Shown here in pieces: positions 28,319-37,010 of a stretch of 64,000 nt of DNA (its first letter is position 1; every line of letters starts with the position of its first letter). Both the position numbers and the translations under genes were made by a program. The DNA comes from Moellerella wisconsensis ATCC 35017 (GTDB lineage Bacteria > Pseudomonadota > Gammaproteobacteria > Enterobacterales > Enterobacteriaceae). The notes below the pieces were generated by a model that had not been told where the DNA came from, ran no database searches, and saw only the letters and a list, made by a program, of their open reading frames with translations. The stretch is from contig NZ_LGAA01000026.1 in the NCBI RefSeq assembly GCF_001294465.1, forward strand, positions 1 to 64,000, given 5' to 3'.

Positions 28319-30058
28319 GTGATCAATAAAGAACTAACATGGCAAGGCCTGTTACCTGATTTAACGCCATATGAAACAATATTGACGTCATCAGCAACAT
28401 TCCCTCCATCTTCATTAGCTGATATTCAACCCCGGTTATTTGATAGCATGCAGCGCTTTGTTGCGGAAAACTCTCGCACACGCTTTATGTTTATCAAAGC
28501 GGATGAAAATGAATTTTATTTAAAAACTTTTGCATCAGCGATCGAACCACTGTTAACGAAAACACATTCTATTGTTGGTGATTATCAATTGTCTGATGAT
28601 CACTCAACCTTAAGCTGGAACAACGAGCTCCACGGTAAATTTTCTGCTACGCACAATATCGCATGGCGAGAATGGATTGAGCCAGAGCAACTGTTTGGTT
28701 TTATTACGTCAAAACAGCAAGCAATTCCTGGATTACTGCATAAAATTAATGGTGGTATTTTACTGCTCTCTGCACGTACTTTACTGGCTCAACCTCTGAT
28801 GTGGGCGAGATTAAAGCAGATGATCACTCAGCAACGTTTTGAATGGTTACCTTTATCGGAGCTACAACCGTTGCCTTTCGCAGCTGATGCGTCACCTCTG
28901 GATCTCAAATTAATCATTATTGGTGACAGACTGAGCCTTGAAGAGCTTGAGTTTGCAGAGCCTGAACTGTTTGAGTGCGCGTTGTATGGCGAATATGAAT
29001 CGCTGATGTTTTTTGAAGATGAGCAGCAGCTCACTTTATGGATGAGTTATGTTAATACACTCATCGCTGAGCATCAGTTACCAAAAATAGCCAGTAATGG
29101 CTGGGCAGCATTGCTTACTCAAGCCACACGTTATTGTGAAGATCAATATACGCTACCATTCGATGCCTTATGGCTACTGCGTCGTTTAACTGATGCAGCA
29201 CATTATAAAAATGATCAAGGCTTATTAGATAACAACGCCTTTACACAAGCACGTGAAAATCGTCTTTGGCGACATCAATATTTATCCGAACGTGGACAAG
29301 ATGATATTTTACAAGAACAGATTTTAATCAAGACCGAAGGCGAAGTAATCGGTCAGATTAATGGACTGTCAGTATTGCAATTTCCTGGTCATCCTGAGCC
29401 TATCGGTGAGCCTTCACGAATTACCTGCGTCGCTCATCTCGGTGATGGTGAATTTGTTGATGTCGAACGAAAAGCCGAACTTGGCGGTAATATTCATGCT
29501 AAAGGTATGCTTATTATGCAGGCTTACCTTAATTATGAATTAAAACTAGATCAGCCTCAGCCATTCTCTGCTTCTATAGTCTTTGAGCAATCCTATGGAG
29601 AAGTTGATGGCGATAGCGCTTCTCTTGCCGAATTATGTGCTCTCATCAGCGCCCTTGCATTACAACCGATTGACCAGCAAATTGCCGTTACTGGGGCTGT
29701 CGACCAATTTGGTTATGTTCAACCTATTGGTGGTGTAAATGAGAAAATTGAAGGTTTTTTTGATATTTGCTTTCAGCGCCAATTAACGGGTCAGCAAGGC
29801 GTCATTATTCCTATGAGCAATGTACGCCATCTGAGTTTAAAAAACGAAGTCATTGACGCAGTTAAAAATAAACAATTTCATATTTGGCCGGTTGAGCATG
29901 TCGCACAGGCGATTACACTTTTAACTCGTCAGCCTTACTATGAGCAGCAAAGTGAAGAAGATAGTGAACATCTGTTAGCTATAATACAAGAACGAATTAA
30001 CCAGATTAATAATCATGAAAAACCTAAGTTTCCATGGTTCTTAAGATGGTTAGGTTAA
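28319..30058 (+). CDS. lonH: LonH (YcbZ), Lon-like protease family protein
   Basis: A 579-residue protein of the LonB/YcbZ type (E. coli 586). The C-terminal third is a Lon protease domain: the catalytic Ser lies in EVDGDSASLAEL and the catalytic Lys in GGVNEKIEGFF, with the preceding HAKGMLIMQAYL. The N-terminal AAA-like region has lost a clear Walker A but keeps GLLHKINGGILLLS. Its cellular role is poorly known. It starts with GTG at 28319. fabA follows on the same strand after 84 bp, but that gap contains fabA's own promoter. Confidence 0.92.
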   Translation: MINKELTWQGLLPDLTPYETILTSSATFPPSSLADIQPRLFDSMQRFVAENSRTRFMFIKADENEFYLKTFASAIEPLLTKTHSIVGDYQLSDDHSTLSWNNELHGKFSATHNIAWREWIEPEQLFGFITSKQQAIPGLLHKINGGILLLSARTLLAQPLMWARLKQMITQQRFEWLPLSELQPLPFAADASPLDLKLIIIGDRLSLEELEFAEPELFECALYGEYESLMFFEDEQQLTLWMSYVNTLIAEHQLPKIASNGWAALLTQATRYCEDQYTLPFDALWLLRRLTDAAHYKNDQGLLDNNAFTQARENRLWRHQYLSERGQDDILQEQILIKTEGEVIGQINGLSVLQFPGHPEPIGEPSRITCVAHLGDGEFVDVERKAELGGNIHAKGMLIMQAYLNYELKLDQPQPFSASIVFEQSYGEVDGDSASLAELCALISALALQPIDQQIAVTGAVDQFGYVQPIGGVNEKIEGFFDICFQRQLTGQQGVIIPMSNVRHLSLKNEVIDAVKNKQFHIWPVEHVAQAITLLTRQPYYEQQSEEDSEHLLAIIQERINQINNHEKPKFPWFLRWLG

Positions 30059-30067
30059 AAAATAAAT

Positions 30068-30108
30068 ATCAGATCGGAGTTGTTCAGCGTACAAGTGTAA
30101 GCTATCCT
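30068..30108 (+). promoter_or_regulatory. fabA promoter with FadR and FabR operators
   Basis: TTGTTC (30080-30085) and TATCCT (30103-30108) are spaced 17 bp. ATCAGATCGGAGTTGTT at 30068-30084 resembles the FadR activator site of E. coli fabA. The spacer palindrome AGCGTACAAGTGTAAGCT at 30086-30103 matches the FabR repressor site. The three elements overlap as in E. coli, so unsaturated fatty acid synthesis is likely controlled the same way. Confidence 0.8.
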
Positions 30109-30142
30109 GTTGTCTTACACTTGATTAAGGCTATCTGAAAAA

Positions 30143-30661
30143 ATGGTTGATAAACGCGAATCTTATACAAAACAAGATCTGGAAGCTTCTGGACGAGGCG
30201 AGCTTTTCGGTGAGAATGGTCCTCCATTGCCATCTGGCAATATGTTAATGATGGATCGCGTCACTAAAATGTCTGTTGACGGTGGTGAATTCAATAAAGG
30301 CTTTGTCGAAGCTGAATTTGATATAAACCCTGATATGTGGTTTTTTAGCTGCCATTTCGTCAATGATCCAGTCATGCCTGGTTGCCTTGGCTTAGATGCT
30401 ATGTGGCAATTAGTCGGTTTCTATCTTGGCTGGCTAGGTGGTGAAGGTAAAGGTCGAGCTTTAGGTGTCGGCGAAGTTAAATTTACCGGACAAGTCTTAC
30501 CTACAGCAAAAAAAGTCACTTATCGCATCAACTTCAAACGCGTAATCAATCGTAAATTGATTATGGGATTGGCAGATGGTGAAGTATTGGTCGATGGTAA
30601 GCTTATCTATACTGCAAAAGATTTGAAAGTGGGTCTATTTAAAGATACTAGCTCATTTTAA
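30143..30661 (+). CDS. fabA: FabA, 3-hydroxydecanoyl-ACP dehydratase/isomerase
   Basis: A 172-residue enzyme, the same length as in E. coli. It dehydrates 3-hydroxydecanoyl-ACP and isomerises trans-2- to cis-3-decenoyl-ACP, the branch point of anaerobic unsaturated fatty acid synthesis. Catalytic H71 lies in [12 protein letters not shown] and D85 in LGLDAMW (H70/D84 without Met). A hot-dog fold is expected. A terminator follows, then rmf convergently. Confidence 0.98.
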   Translation: MVDKRESYTKQDLEASGRGELFGENGPPLPSGNMLMMDRVTKMSVDGGEFNKGFVEAEFDINPDMWFFSCHFVNDPVMPGCLGLDAMWQLVGFYLGWLGGEGKGRALGVGEVKFTGQVLPTAKKVTYRINFKRVINRKLIMGLADGEVLVDGKLIYTAKDLKVGLFKDTSSF

Positions 30662-30727
30662 TTGAGGGTAAATTAATTAAGTAAATTTTAATTAATTCGC
30701 CAAAAAAGTCTTTATAGTTCCTATGAG

Positions 30728-30757
30728 AACCTCCGCCCTTAGCGGAGGTTAATTTTT
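30728..30757 (+). terminator. Rho-independent terminator of fabA
   Basis: AACCTCCGC / GCGGAGGTT with a CCTTA loop is followed by AATTTTTCTT, 67 bp after the fabA stop. Confidence 0.9.
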
Positions 30758-30936
30758 CTTTATTCAGTGTTGTGGAGTCGATTGACTAGGTTTATGGTTT
30801 TTTGTTTATCTAACAATTAACACATTAACTCTCAACGTTTGAATATAAAAAATACCTACTAAAGAGAGTTATTTCTAAGAACTTAATGCTATTTTCTTAG
30901 CGCTAAACCCAGTAAGTCATGAATATTCATCAGCCT

Positions 30937-31104
30937 TTAGGCTATAACGGTTCTATCTTCCATAGCCTGACGCCACCCCCCTAACCAATATGAACGTACA
31001 TCAATAGTTTGGTAGGGACATAATTCTTTTGAACGCCCGGCTAATCCTGCTTTATAGCCTTTCGATAGTGCTCTCGCTAAACGATCTCGTTTCTGTCTTT
31101 TCAT
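30937..31104 (-). CDS. rmf: Ribosome modulation factor
   Basis: A 55-codon gene, too short for common length cut-offs. The protein starts MKRQKRDRLARAL and continues KGYKAGLAGRSKELCPYQ and WLGGWRQAMEDR, matching E. coli RMF along its whole length. RMF pairs 70S ribosomes into inactive 100S dimers in stationary phase. A GGGAAGTAAGG ribosome site precedes the ATG. It lies between pqiC and fabA, as in E. coli. Confidence 0.95.
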   Translation of the reverse strand: MKRQKRDRLARALSKGYKAGLAGRSKELCPYQTIDVRSYWLGGWRQAMEDRTVIA

Positions 31105-31439
31105 GCCTTACTTCCCTCATCATTAAAAATGGAAAAGAAAACAATGGTGGTTTTTCAACCAGCCACATATTAGAAATACCTTTCTGAGGCAGGAAAAGCA
31201 AGTAAAGAATCTAGGAGAAATGTCAGAAATGTGACTTATATTCTCAAGTTATATTTAATCTATTGAATCGTAACGAATATAAATACATTAACCTTATAAA
31301 TCACATGGTTAGTTCTAATTTATTTTCTATTTCTACTTCATCAACCTAATATTTTAGTTTTTTCAACCCGTTATTTAGCACCATAATCTATTTTTCGTGA
31401 AAACTATTTAGTTTTATTCTTATCTCACCTGACAGTAAT
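31105..31439. other. rmf upstream region
   Basis: About 335 bp of AT-rich DNA between rmf and the pqi terminator. It presumably holds the ppGpp-dependent rmf promoter; nothing else is recognised. Confidence 0.4.
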
Positions 31440-31476
31440 AAAAAAGGTGGATATCGATAATGATCAATATCCACCT
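31440..31476 (-). terminator. Rho-independent terminator of the pqiABC operon
   Basis: On the minus strand AGGTGGATAT / ATATCCACCT forms a 10-bp stem with a 12-nt loop, followed by TTTTTTA. It lies 53 bp after pqiC. Confidence 0.88.
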
Positions 31477-31529
31477 CTATATTTGACTAATTAAGGCAAA
31501 AGACTCGCTCGCCTAAAATTAGAATTTCA

Positions 31530-32096
31530 TCACGGGCGAGTACTATTTTGAATTTCATTCGCGATAGAATTAGCAACCTGTTGCCAACCCGTTGATAACG
31601 TTCTCACTAATGCAGGATATCCATCTTCTGTCTGTTCTAGTACTAAATCAAATGAACGACGAATAATTTGGCTATCATGTGAAAAGGTCCAATACCCTTG
31701 AATAATAACGTGCCCATCATAGCGGCCATGGAAACCGGTTAAGGTAATATCTAAGGTATCAGGCTGACTTTCTAACGGCTGTAAAGCTACCAGTCTATTT
31801 GGTAATGCCGTAGACAAATCAACAACTAATGCCTGAGCCAACTGCTGATCTAATGGGCTTGCCCATACATGACTGGATGCATTAGTATAGCTGACATCAG
31901 TCGTCTGATAAGCAATACCGTTTGCCGCCAACATATCGGATAACGTAATCCGTTGAACCCAAATTTGATTACGGCCAGTTGTATTCGCTTGCTCCTGAAT
32001 TTTGGTCGCATTAATCGGCAACTGATAATACGCCTTGTCCGGTGTATTGCTACAAGCGGCCAGCATAAATACTGCAATAAATGCCAGATATCTCAT
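31530..32096 (-). CDS. pqiC: PqiC outer-membrane lipoprotein
   Basis: A 188-residue lipoprotein with lipobox LAAC (Cys15; residues 1-14 signal). PqiC (YmbA, DUF330 family) sits at the outer membrane and binds the PqiB tube, completing an MCE lipid-transport path across the periplasm. Motifs include YQLPI, IWVQRITLSDMLAANGIAYQT and LDITLTGFHG. Its start overlaps the pqiB stop (TAATG), so it is translationally coupled. Residue 16 after the Cys is Ser, favouring outer-membrane sorting. Confidence 0.95.
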   Translation of the reverse strand: MRYLAFIAVFMLAACSNTPDKAYYQLPINATKIQEQANTTGRNQIWVQRITLSDMLAANGIAYQTTDVSYTNASSHVWASPLDQQLAQALVVDLSTALPNRLVALQPLESQPDTLDITLTGFHGRYDGHVIIQGYWTFSHDSQIIRRSFDLVLEQTEDGYPALVRTLSTGWQQVANSIANEIQNSTRP

Positions 32097-33748
32097 TATT
32101 TTTTCGCCCTTTTAGGTTCTGGATCCTTCGTCGGTTCCGCTTCAAAGACTAACGCATTGCTCTTATTATTTAAGGTTCGTAATACTGGCTGAACCTCGCG
32201 CAATACCTGATCTAAACGTTGCATATTATCCACCATTTTATTGTAAGCGGGTGAACCCGGCTGGAATCCTTGCATCGCTCGATTCATTTCTTGCAGCGTT
32301 TTTTGCAGATCTTTTGGCAGATTTTGGAAATCTTTATTCGCCATCATGCTATTCAGCTCAGACAATGTTTTCTGTGCTTCCTGAATGGTTTTTTCACTTT
32401 CAACTAAAGTGCGCGTAGTTTGATTCAACATCGGTTCAATCGGCATATTATTAATCTTATCTAATGCCGCAATAACTTTTTGTTGGATCTGCGCTAAACC
32501 ACCACTAGTGGTTGGGATCACTTTATAGCCAGCAACAACTTGCTGTCCTTTCCACTCGCCCATATTAGGATAGAAATCCAAATCGATAAACAGAGCACCT
32601 GTCAGCAAATTACCAGATTTTAATGAAGCTCTTAGGCCATCTTTCATCGCGAGCTGAAGTTCTTTTTTCAAATCAAAGTCTTTACCGATATCGTCAGCAA
32701 ATCGTTGAGGCTCGATATGAATAAGAACAGGAATACGGAAATCATTATCTAAACGCTGATCAAGTCCTTCGGTATAAAATGGTACTTGAGCTACGGTTCC
32801 TAAACGAATACCACGAAATTCAACCGGCGCGCCAGGCTGTAAACCGCGGACAGAATCAGAGAAGAACATGACAAAATCTTGATATTCGGTATACAGTGAA
32901 TTCTCGATACTGCTTTGGTTATCATACAGTTTGAAAACTGTTTTTTCTTCAATAGGCGTCCCTGGTGACCAGCCTTCTGGGACATCGAAACTAACTCCAC
33001 CAGTTAACAATGTCGATATCGATCCCATTTCAACATGTACACCCTGTGATGACATATCAAATGCAATCCCGCTGTCTTTCCAGAAACGAACATTTGAAGT
33101 AAGTAATTTATCGTAAGGCGCATTAATAAATAATTGATAGCGCATATCACGATTATTCATATCAAAATTACTGGTTTCAACGGAGCCAACTCGATAACCA
33201 CGGAACAAAATCGGATCGCCTGCATTCAATTGCCCGGCTTGCTCACTGGTTAAAATCACCCGTAAACCTTTCGCATCAGGAGATGCTAATGGAGGCGCAT
33301 CCAATAATTTAAACTCATTTCGTTCTTTAGTTTCTGTACCTGGCTGTAACTCAATAAAGACACCAGAAAGTAATGTGCCTAATCCGCTCACACCATCACG
33401 ACCAATCATCGGTTTTACAATCCAGAAAGCCGAATCATCGCGTAATAATTCATCCATGCCACTATTTAAGCGAGCTTTTATCACTACACGGCTAAAATTA
33501 TCATCCAGTGTAACACTTTCTACCATACCGATATCAACGCTGCGGCTTTTGATTTTAGTTTTACCCGCCTCAATACCTTCCGCATTATAAGTAATTAACG
33601 TAACTTCAGGGCCTTGATGGCTAAAGTGATAAAACAAAATCCATGCCCCGATGAGTATCGTGACAATCGGAATTATCCAGACTGGTGACCAGCTTTTCAG
33701 TTTACTTACTTTCGCCTCAGTCTGAGGTGTATCATTATGCGTTGTCAC
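32096..33748 (-). CDS. pqiB: PqiB, periplasm-spanning MCE protein
   Basis: A 550-residue MCE-family protein (E. coli 546). One N-terminal membrane helix (residues about 23-43, WIIPIVTILIGAWILFY) is followed by three MCE domains (about 45-140, 160-260, 290-400) with the recurring motifs GIEAGKTKIKSR, GYRVGSVE and GIRLGTVAQVPF. A long C-terminal coiled coil (about 430-530) is expected to form the hollow needle that moves lipids between membranes. Its start overlaps pqiA by four bases (ATGA). Confidence 0.96.
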   Translation of the reverse strand: MTTHNDTPQTEAKVSKLKSWSPVWIIPIVTILIGAWILFYHFSHQGPEVTLITYNAEGIEAGKTKIKSRSVDIGMVESVTLDDNFSRVVIKARLNSGMDELLRDDSAFWIVKPMIGRDGVSGLGTLLSGVFIELQPGTETKERNEFKLLDAPPLASPDAKGLRVILTSEQAGQLNAGDPILFRGYRVGSVETSNFDMNNRDMRYQLFINAPYDKLLTSNVRFWKDSGIAFDMSSQGVHVEMGSISTLLTGGVSFDVPEGWSPGTPIEEKTVFKLYDNQSSIENSLYTEYQDFVMFFSDSVRGLQPGAPVEFRGIRLGTVAQVPFYTEGLDQRLDNDFRIPVLIHIEPQRFADDIGKDFDLKKELQLAMKDGLRASLKSGNLLTGALFIDLDFYPNMGEWKGQQVVAGYKVIPTTSGGLAQIQQKVIAALDKINNMPIEPMLNQTTRTLVESEKTIQEAQKTLSELNSMMANKDFQNLPKDLQKTLQEMNRAMQGFQPGSPAYNKMVDNMQRLDQVLREVQPVLRTLNNKSNALVFEAEPTKDPEPKRAKK

Positions 33749-35019
33749 CCTACAGCTCCTTCTTGTTCCACAACTTTATCCGAGTGTTTTCTGTTACAGC
33801 GATCCCAAGTAAGACGCGGATCGTAGGCTATCGCCGATAGCATAGTTAAAATAACCACCATACCGAACAGAATAACTCCCGGAGCAGGTGTAATACTCAT
33901 CAGTTGGCCCATTTGGACTAACGATGAAAGAATTGCAATTACAAAGACGTCAATCATTGACCAACGTCCAACATATTCAACCAGTTCATAAATAAAATGC
34001 ATCCTCGAAGGGTCGCGATTGCCATATCCCTGTGAATCTAAACATAGCCAAGCAATAGCGATCATTTTTAACGTCGGCACCATAATACTGGCGATAAAAA
34101 TAACTAAAGCTACGGGATAAGAACCGTCGCCCCACAATAAAATAACTCCGTCCATAATGGTCGAATCTAGCTGACTCCCAAGGGTTTCGGTTGTCATTAC
34201 GGGTAAAATATTGGCGGGAATATATAACACAATCGAGGTAACTAATAACGCAACTGTCCACTGTAGGCTGTTGTTACGTCGTACATGACCATAGGAATAA
34301 CAGCGTGGGCATTCCCCCTGCTCTGCTGGTAAAATCGCCGTACAAACCCGGCACAGGCGCACACCTTGGCTTATTCCTGTTTTCCCGGCGATTAAACGGC
34401 GAGAAACCACGGGTGCTGCTTCAATTTGCCCCCATAACCAGTGACGATCAAGGCACTGAAAAGCCTTCACTTGGAGTAAACAAAATAAGCAATAAGGTGC
34501 AAAACTAAGCCCTAATCCAATATCACCATACGCCATCAATTTAACAAAACTGACTAATACGCCGGCAAGAAAAATTTCTGCCATGCACCATGATTTCATT
34601 TGAAATAAGATTCGGCAAAAATACACTTTTATTGGCTTAGATATCTTCACTTTTAATCCCAGCAGCATAATAATAATCATGCAGAATGCGGGAATAATTA
34701 ATACAAAAAATAAAAAAAATAGCGCTAATCCACTGTATTTTGTCGCGAATATAATCTCCATAATTCGAAACAATGAAATACTATTTTCTATACCCGCTGC
34801 GCCCATACTCACAAAAGAGTATAGGCAGGCGATTACCAGCATCACTAAGGCACTGAAAGCATAAGCCACGGGCTGTTTATACGGATAACGCCATTTTGCC
34901 GTCAATAATGTATGGCAGCGTGGACACGTTGCTTTAGTGCCCTGAGCTAACTCAGGGACAGCAACTAACATATCACACTGTGAACATAGTATATGTTCAT
35001 GATGATTATGTGAGCACAA
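33745..35019 (-). CDS. pqiA: PqiA inner-membrane partner of PqiB
   Basis: A 424-residue protein with two PqiA repeats, each a zinc-ribbon-like CxxC pair (CSQCDMLV...CPRCHTLL; CRVCTAIL...CPRCYSYG) followed by four membrane helices. It energises or gates the PqiB lipid conduit in the inner membrane. I chose a TTG start at 35019: AGGAG lies seven bases upstream and the resulting MCSHNHHEHILCSQCD matches the E. coli N-terminus. An ATG at 35070 would add 17 residues without a ribosome site. It is the fourth gene of the apparent rlmL-uup-pqiABC... run, directly after uup. Confidence 0.93.
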   Translation of the reverse strand: MCSHNHHEHILCSQCDMLVAVPELAQGTKATCPRCHTLLTAKWRYPYKQPVAYAFSALVMLVIACLYSFVSMGAAGIENSISLFRIMEIIFATKYSGLALFFLFFVLIIPAFCMIIIMLLGLKVKISKPIKVYFCRILFQMKSWCMAEIFLAGVLVSFVKLMAYGDIGLGLSFAPYCLFCLLQVKAFQCLDRHWLWGQIEAAPVVSRRLIAGKTGISQGVRLCRVCTAILPAEQGECPRCYSYGHVRRNNSLQWTVALLVTSIVLYIPANILPVMTTETLGSQLDSTIMDGVILLWGDGSYPVALVIFIASIMVPTLKMIAIAWLCLDSQGYGNRDPSRMHFIYELVEYVGRWSMIDVFVIAILSSLVQMGQLMSITPAPGVILFGMVVILTMLSAIAYDPRLTWDRCNRKHSDKVVEQEGAVG

Positions 35020-35077
35020 TGTTTCTCTCCTATTATTTAGGCGTTCGGCATTTATCCGTTCAGCTAGCATGACTCAA

Positions 35078-36997
35078 TTATGCGTCTGGAGAACCGTTTC
35101 TTAATAACTCCAGCTCTTGCCAACGATCAAAAGCAGTTTCTAGCGCGTTCTCTTTCTCTGTCAATGTCTGCAATACTTTTTCAGTCACATCATGAGGTTG
35201 ATTAAAAAAGTCTGCATCGCCGACTGCAGCCTGTAGCTGGGCAATATCAGCTTCTAATTGCTCAAGTTGAGCAGGCAGCTGTTCTAGCTCACGTAGCAAA
35301 TGATAACTCATTTTATTCGGGCGCTTGGCTGGCTCTTTCGGTTTCTCTTGTTTTTCCACTGTTAGGCTATTTTTTTGAGTACTTTTATTTAAAGCAACTG
35401 TCTGCACACGTTGTTGCTGAGCGTCAAAAAAACCACCAACATAGCGGTTGATCGTACCATTACCTTCGAAGATCCAACATTCAGTCACACTATTATCAAC
35501 AAATTGACGATCATGGCTGACTAATAATACTGTGCCTTGATAGCTATCCACCAACTCTTCAAGCAGTTCAAGTGTTTCGACATCGAGGTCATTGGTGGGC
35601 TCATCGAGGATCAGTAAATTGCTCGGCTTTAAGAATAAGCGAGCTAATAACAGACGGTTACGCTCTCCACCAGACAAAGCGCGAACCGGTGTCATGGCTC
35701 GTTTAGGGTGGAATAAGAAATCTTGTAAATAACCTAATACATGGCGAGGTTTACCGTTCACCATGACTTCTTGTTTACCTTCGGCTAAGTTGTCCATCAC
35801 GGTTTTATCTGGATCAAGCGTTGCACGATGCTGATCAAAATAAGCCACTTCAAGCTTGGTTCCACAATGGATCTTTCCGCTATCCGCTTTTAAATCACCT
35901 AACATCAATTTAAGTAAGGTGGTTTTACCACATCCATTTGGGCCGACTAATGCAATTTTGTCGCCACGCTGTACTTGAGCACTGAAATTATTAACCAGAA
36001 TTTTATCATCAATCTGGTAATTAACATTTTCAATTTCAAACACAATTTTGCCTGAACGTGCAGCTTCTTCGACCTGCATTTTGGCAGAGCCTAACACTTC
36101 ACGGCGTTCTGAGCGTTCCATACGTAACGCTTTTAAGGCACGCACACGGCCTTCATTGCGAGTACGGCGGGCTTTGATACCTTGGCGGATCCAGGTTTCT
36201 TCTTGTGCTAATTTGCGGTCGAATTCTGCATTTTGTTGTTCTTCAACTCGCAAGGCTTCTTCTTTACTTTCGAGATACGTATCGTAATTACCCGGCCATG
36301 ATGCCAATTTTCCACGGTCAAGATCGACAATTCGAGTCGCCATATTACGGATAAATGAACGGTCATGAGAAATAAAGACGATACTGCCCTTAAAGTCTTT
36401 GAGGAACTCTTCTAACCAGACAATCGTTTCGATATCTAAATGGTTGGTCGGTTCATCTAAAAATAGAACTCGCGGATTACAGACTAACGCACGCCCTAAT
36501 GCGGCTTTCCTTAACCATCCCCCGGAAAGAGATGAAAGTTGAGCATCCGCAGGCAATGCTAGTTTTTTCAATACGTCACTTATGCGTGCATCCAGCAACC
36601 ATAAATTTTGCGCATCCAAAACTTCTTGCAGTTCTGCCATACGATTTAGGTTTTTCTCACTTGGATCTTGTTCTACTTCGCGCGATATCTGATGATAAGC
36701 TTTTAAATATTCAGCTTGTTCTGCCACCCCTTCAGCGACGAAGTCAAACACCGTGCCTTCCACATTACGCGGCGGATCTTGCTGTAGGCGAGCAACGATT
36801 AAACCTTGCTCATACAATACTTGCCCATCATCAAGCGGTTGTTCTTTAGTCAACACACGCATTAAGGTGGATTTACCCGCCCCATTACGACCGACTAAAC
36901 ACACACGTTCATTTTCTTCAATATGTAATTCGGTATTATCCAGCAGCGGAGCATCACTGAACGCCAAATACGCGCCGGACATATTCATTAAAGCCAT
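35078..36997 (-). CDS. uup: Uup, ABC-F ATPase
   Basis: A 639-residue ABC-F protein (E. coli 635) with two ATPase domains and no membrane part. Domain 1: Walker A GRNGAGKSTLM, signature LSGGWLRKAALGRAL, Walker B VLFLDEPTNHLD. The linker is rich in Arg/Lys/Glu (RQGIKARRTRNEGRVRALK). Domain 2: GPNGCGKTTLLKL, LSGGERNRLLLARL, LLILDEPTNDLD. A C-terminal coiled coil (about 560-635) binds DNA in E. coli Uup. Linked to precise excision of transposons, branched DNA and ribosome function. It lies 13 bp after rlmL and shares its strand with pqiABC. Confidence 0.97.
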   Translation of the reverse strand: MALMNMSGAYLAFSDAPLLDNTELHIEENERVCLVGRNGAGKSTLMRVLTKEQPLDDGQVLYEQGLIVARLQQDPPRNVEGTVFDFVAEGVAEQAEYLKAYHQISREVEQDPSEKNLNRMAELQEVLDAQNLWLLDARISDVLKKLALPADAQLSSLSGGWLRKAALGRALVCNPRVLFLDEPTNHLDIETIVWLEEFLKDFKGSIVFISHDRSFIRNMATRIVDLDRGKLASWPGNYDTYLESKEEALRVEEQQNAEFDRKLAQEETWIRQGIKARRTRNEGRVRALKALRMERSERREVLGSAKMQVEEAARSGKIVFEIENVNYQIDDKILVNNFSAQVQRGDKIALVGPNGCGKTTLLKLMLGDLKADSGKIHCGTKLEVAYFDQHRATLDPDKTVMDNLAEGKQEVMVNGKPRHVLGYLQDFLFHPKRAMTPVRALSGGERNRLLLARLFLKPSNLLILDEPTNDLDVETLELLEELVDSYQGTVLLVSHDRQFVDNSVTECWIFEGNGTINRYVGGFFDAQQQRVQTVALNKSTQKNSLTVEKQEKPKEPAKRPNKMSYHLLRELEQLPAQLEQLEADIAQLQAAVGDADFFNQPHDVTEKVLQTLTEKENALETAFDRWQELELLRNGSPDA

Positions 36998-37010
36998 TTA
37001 TTTACTTCCT

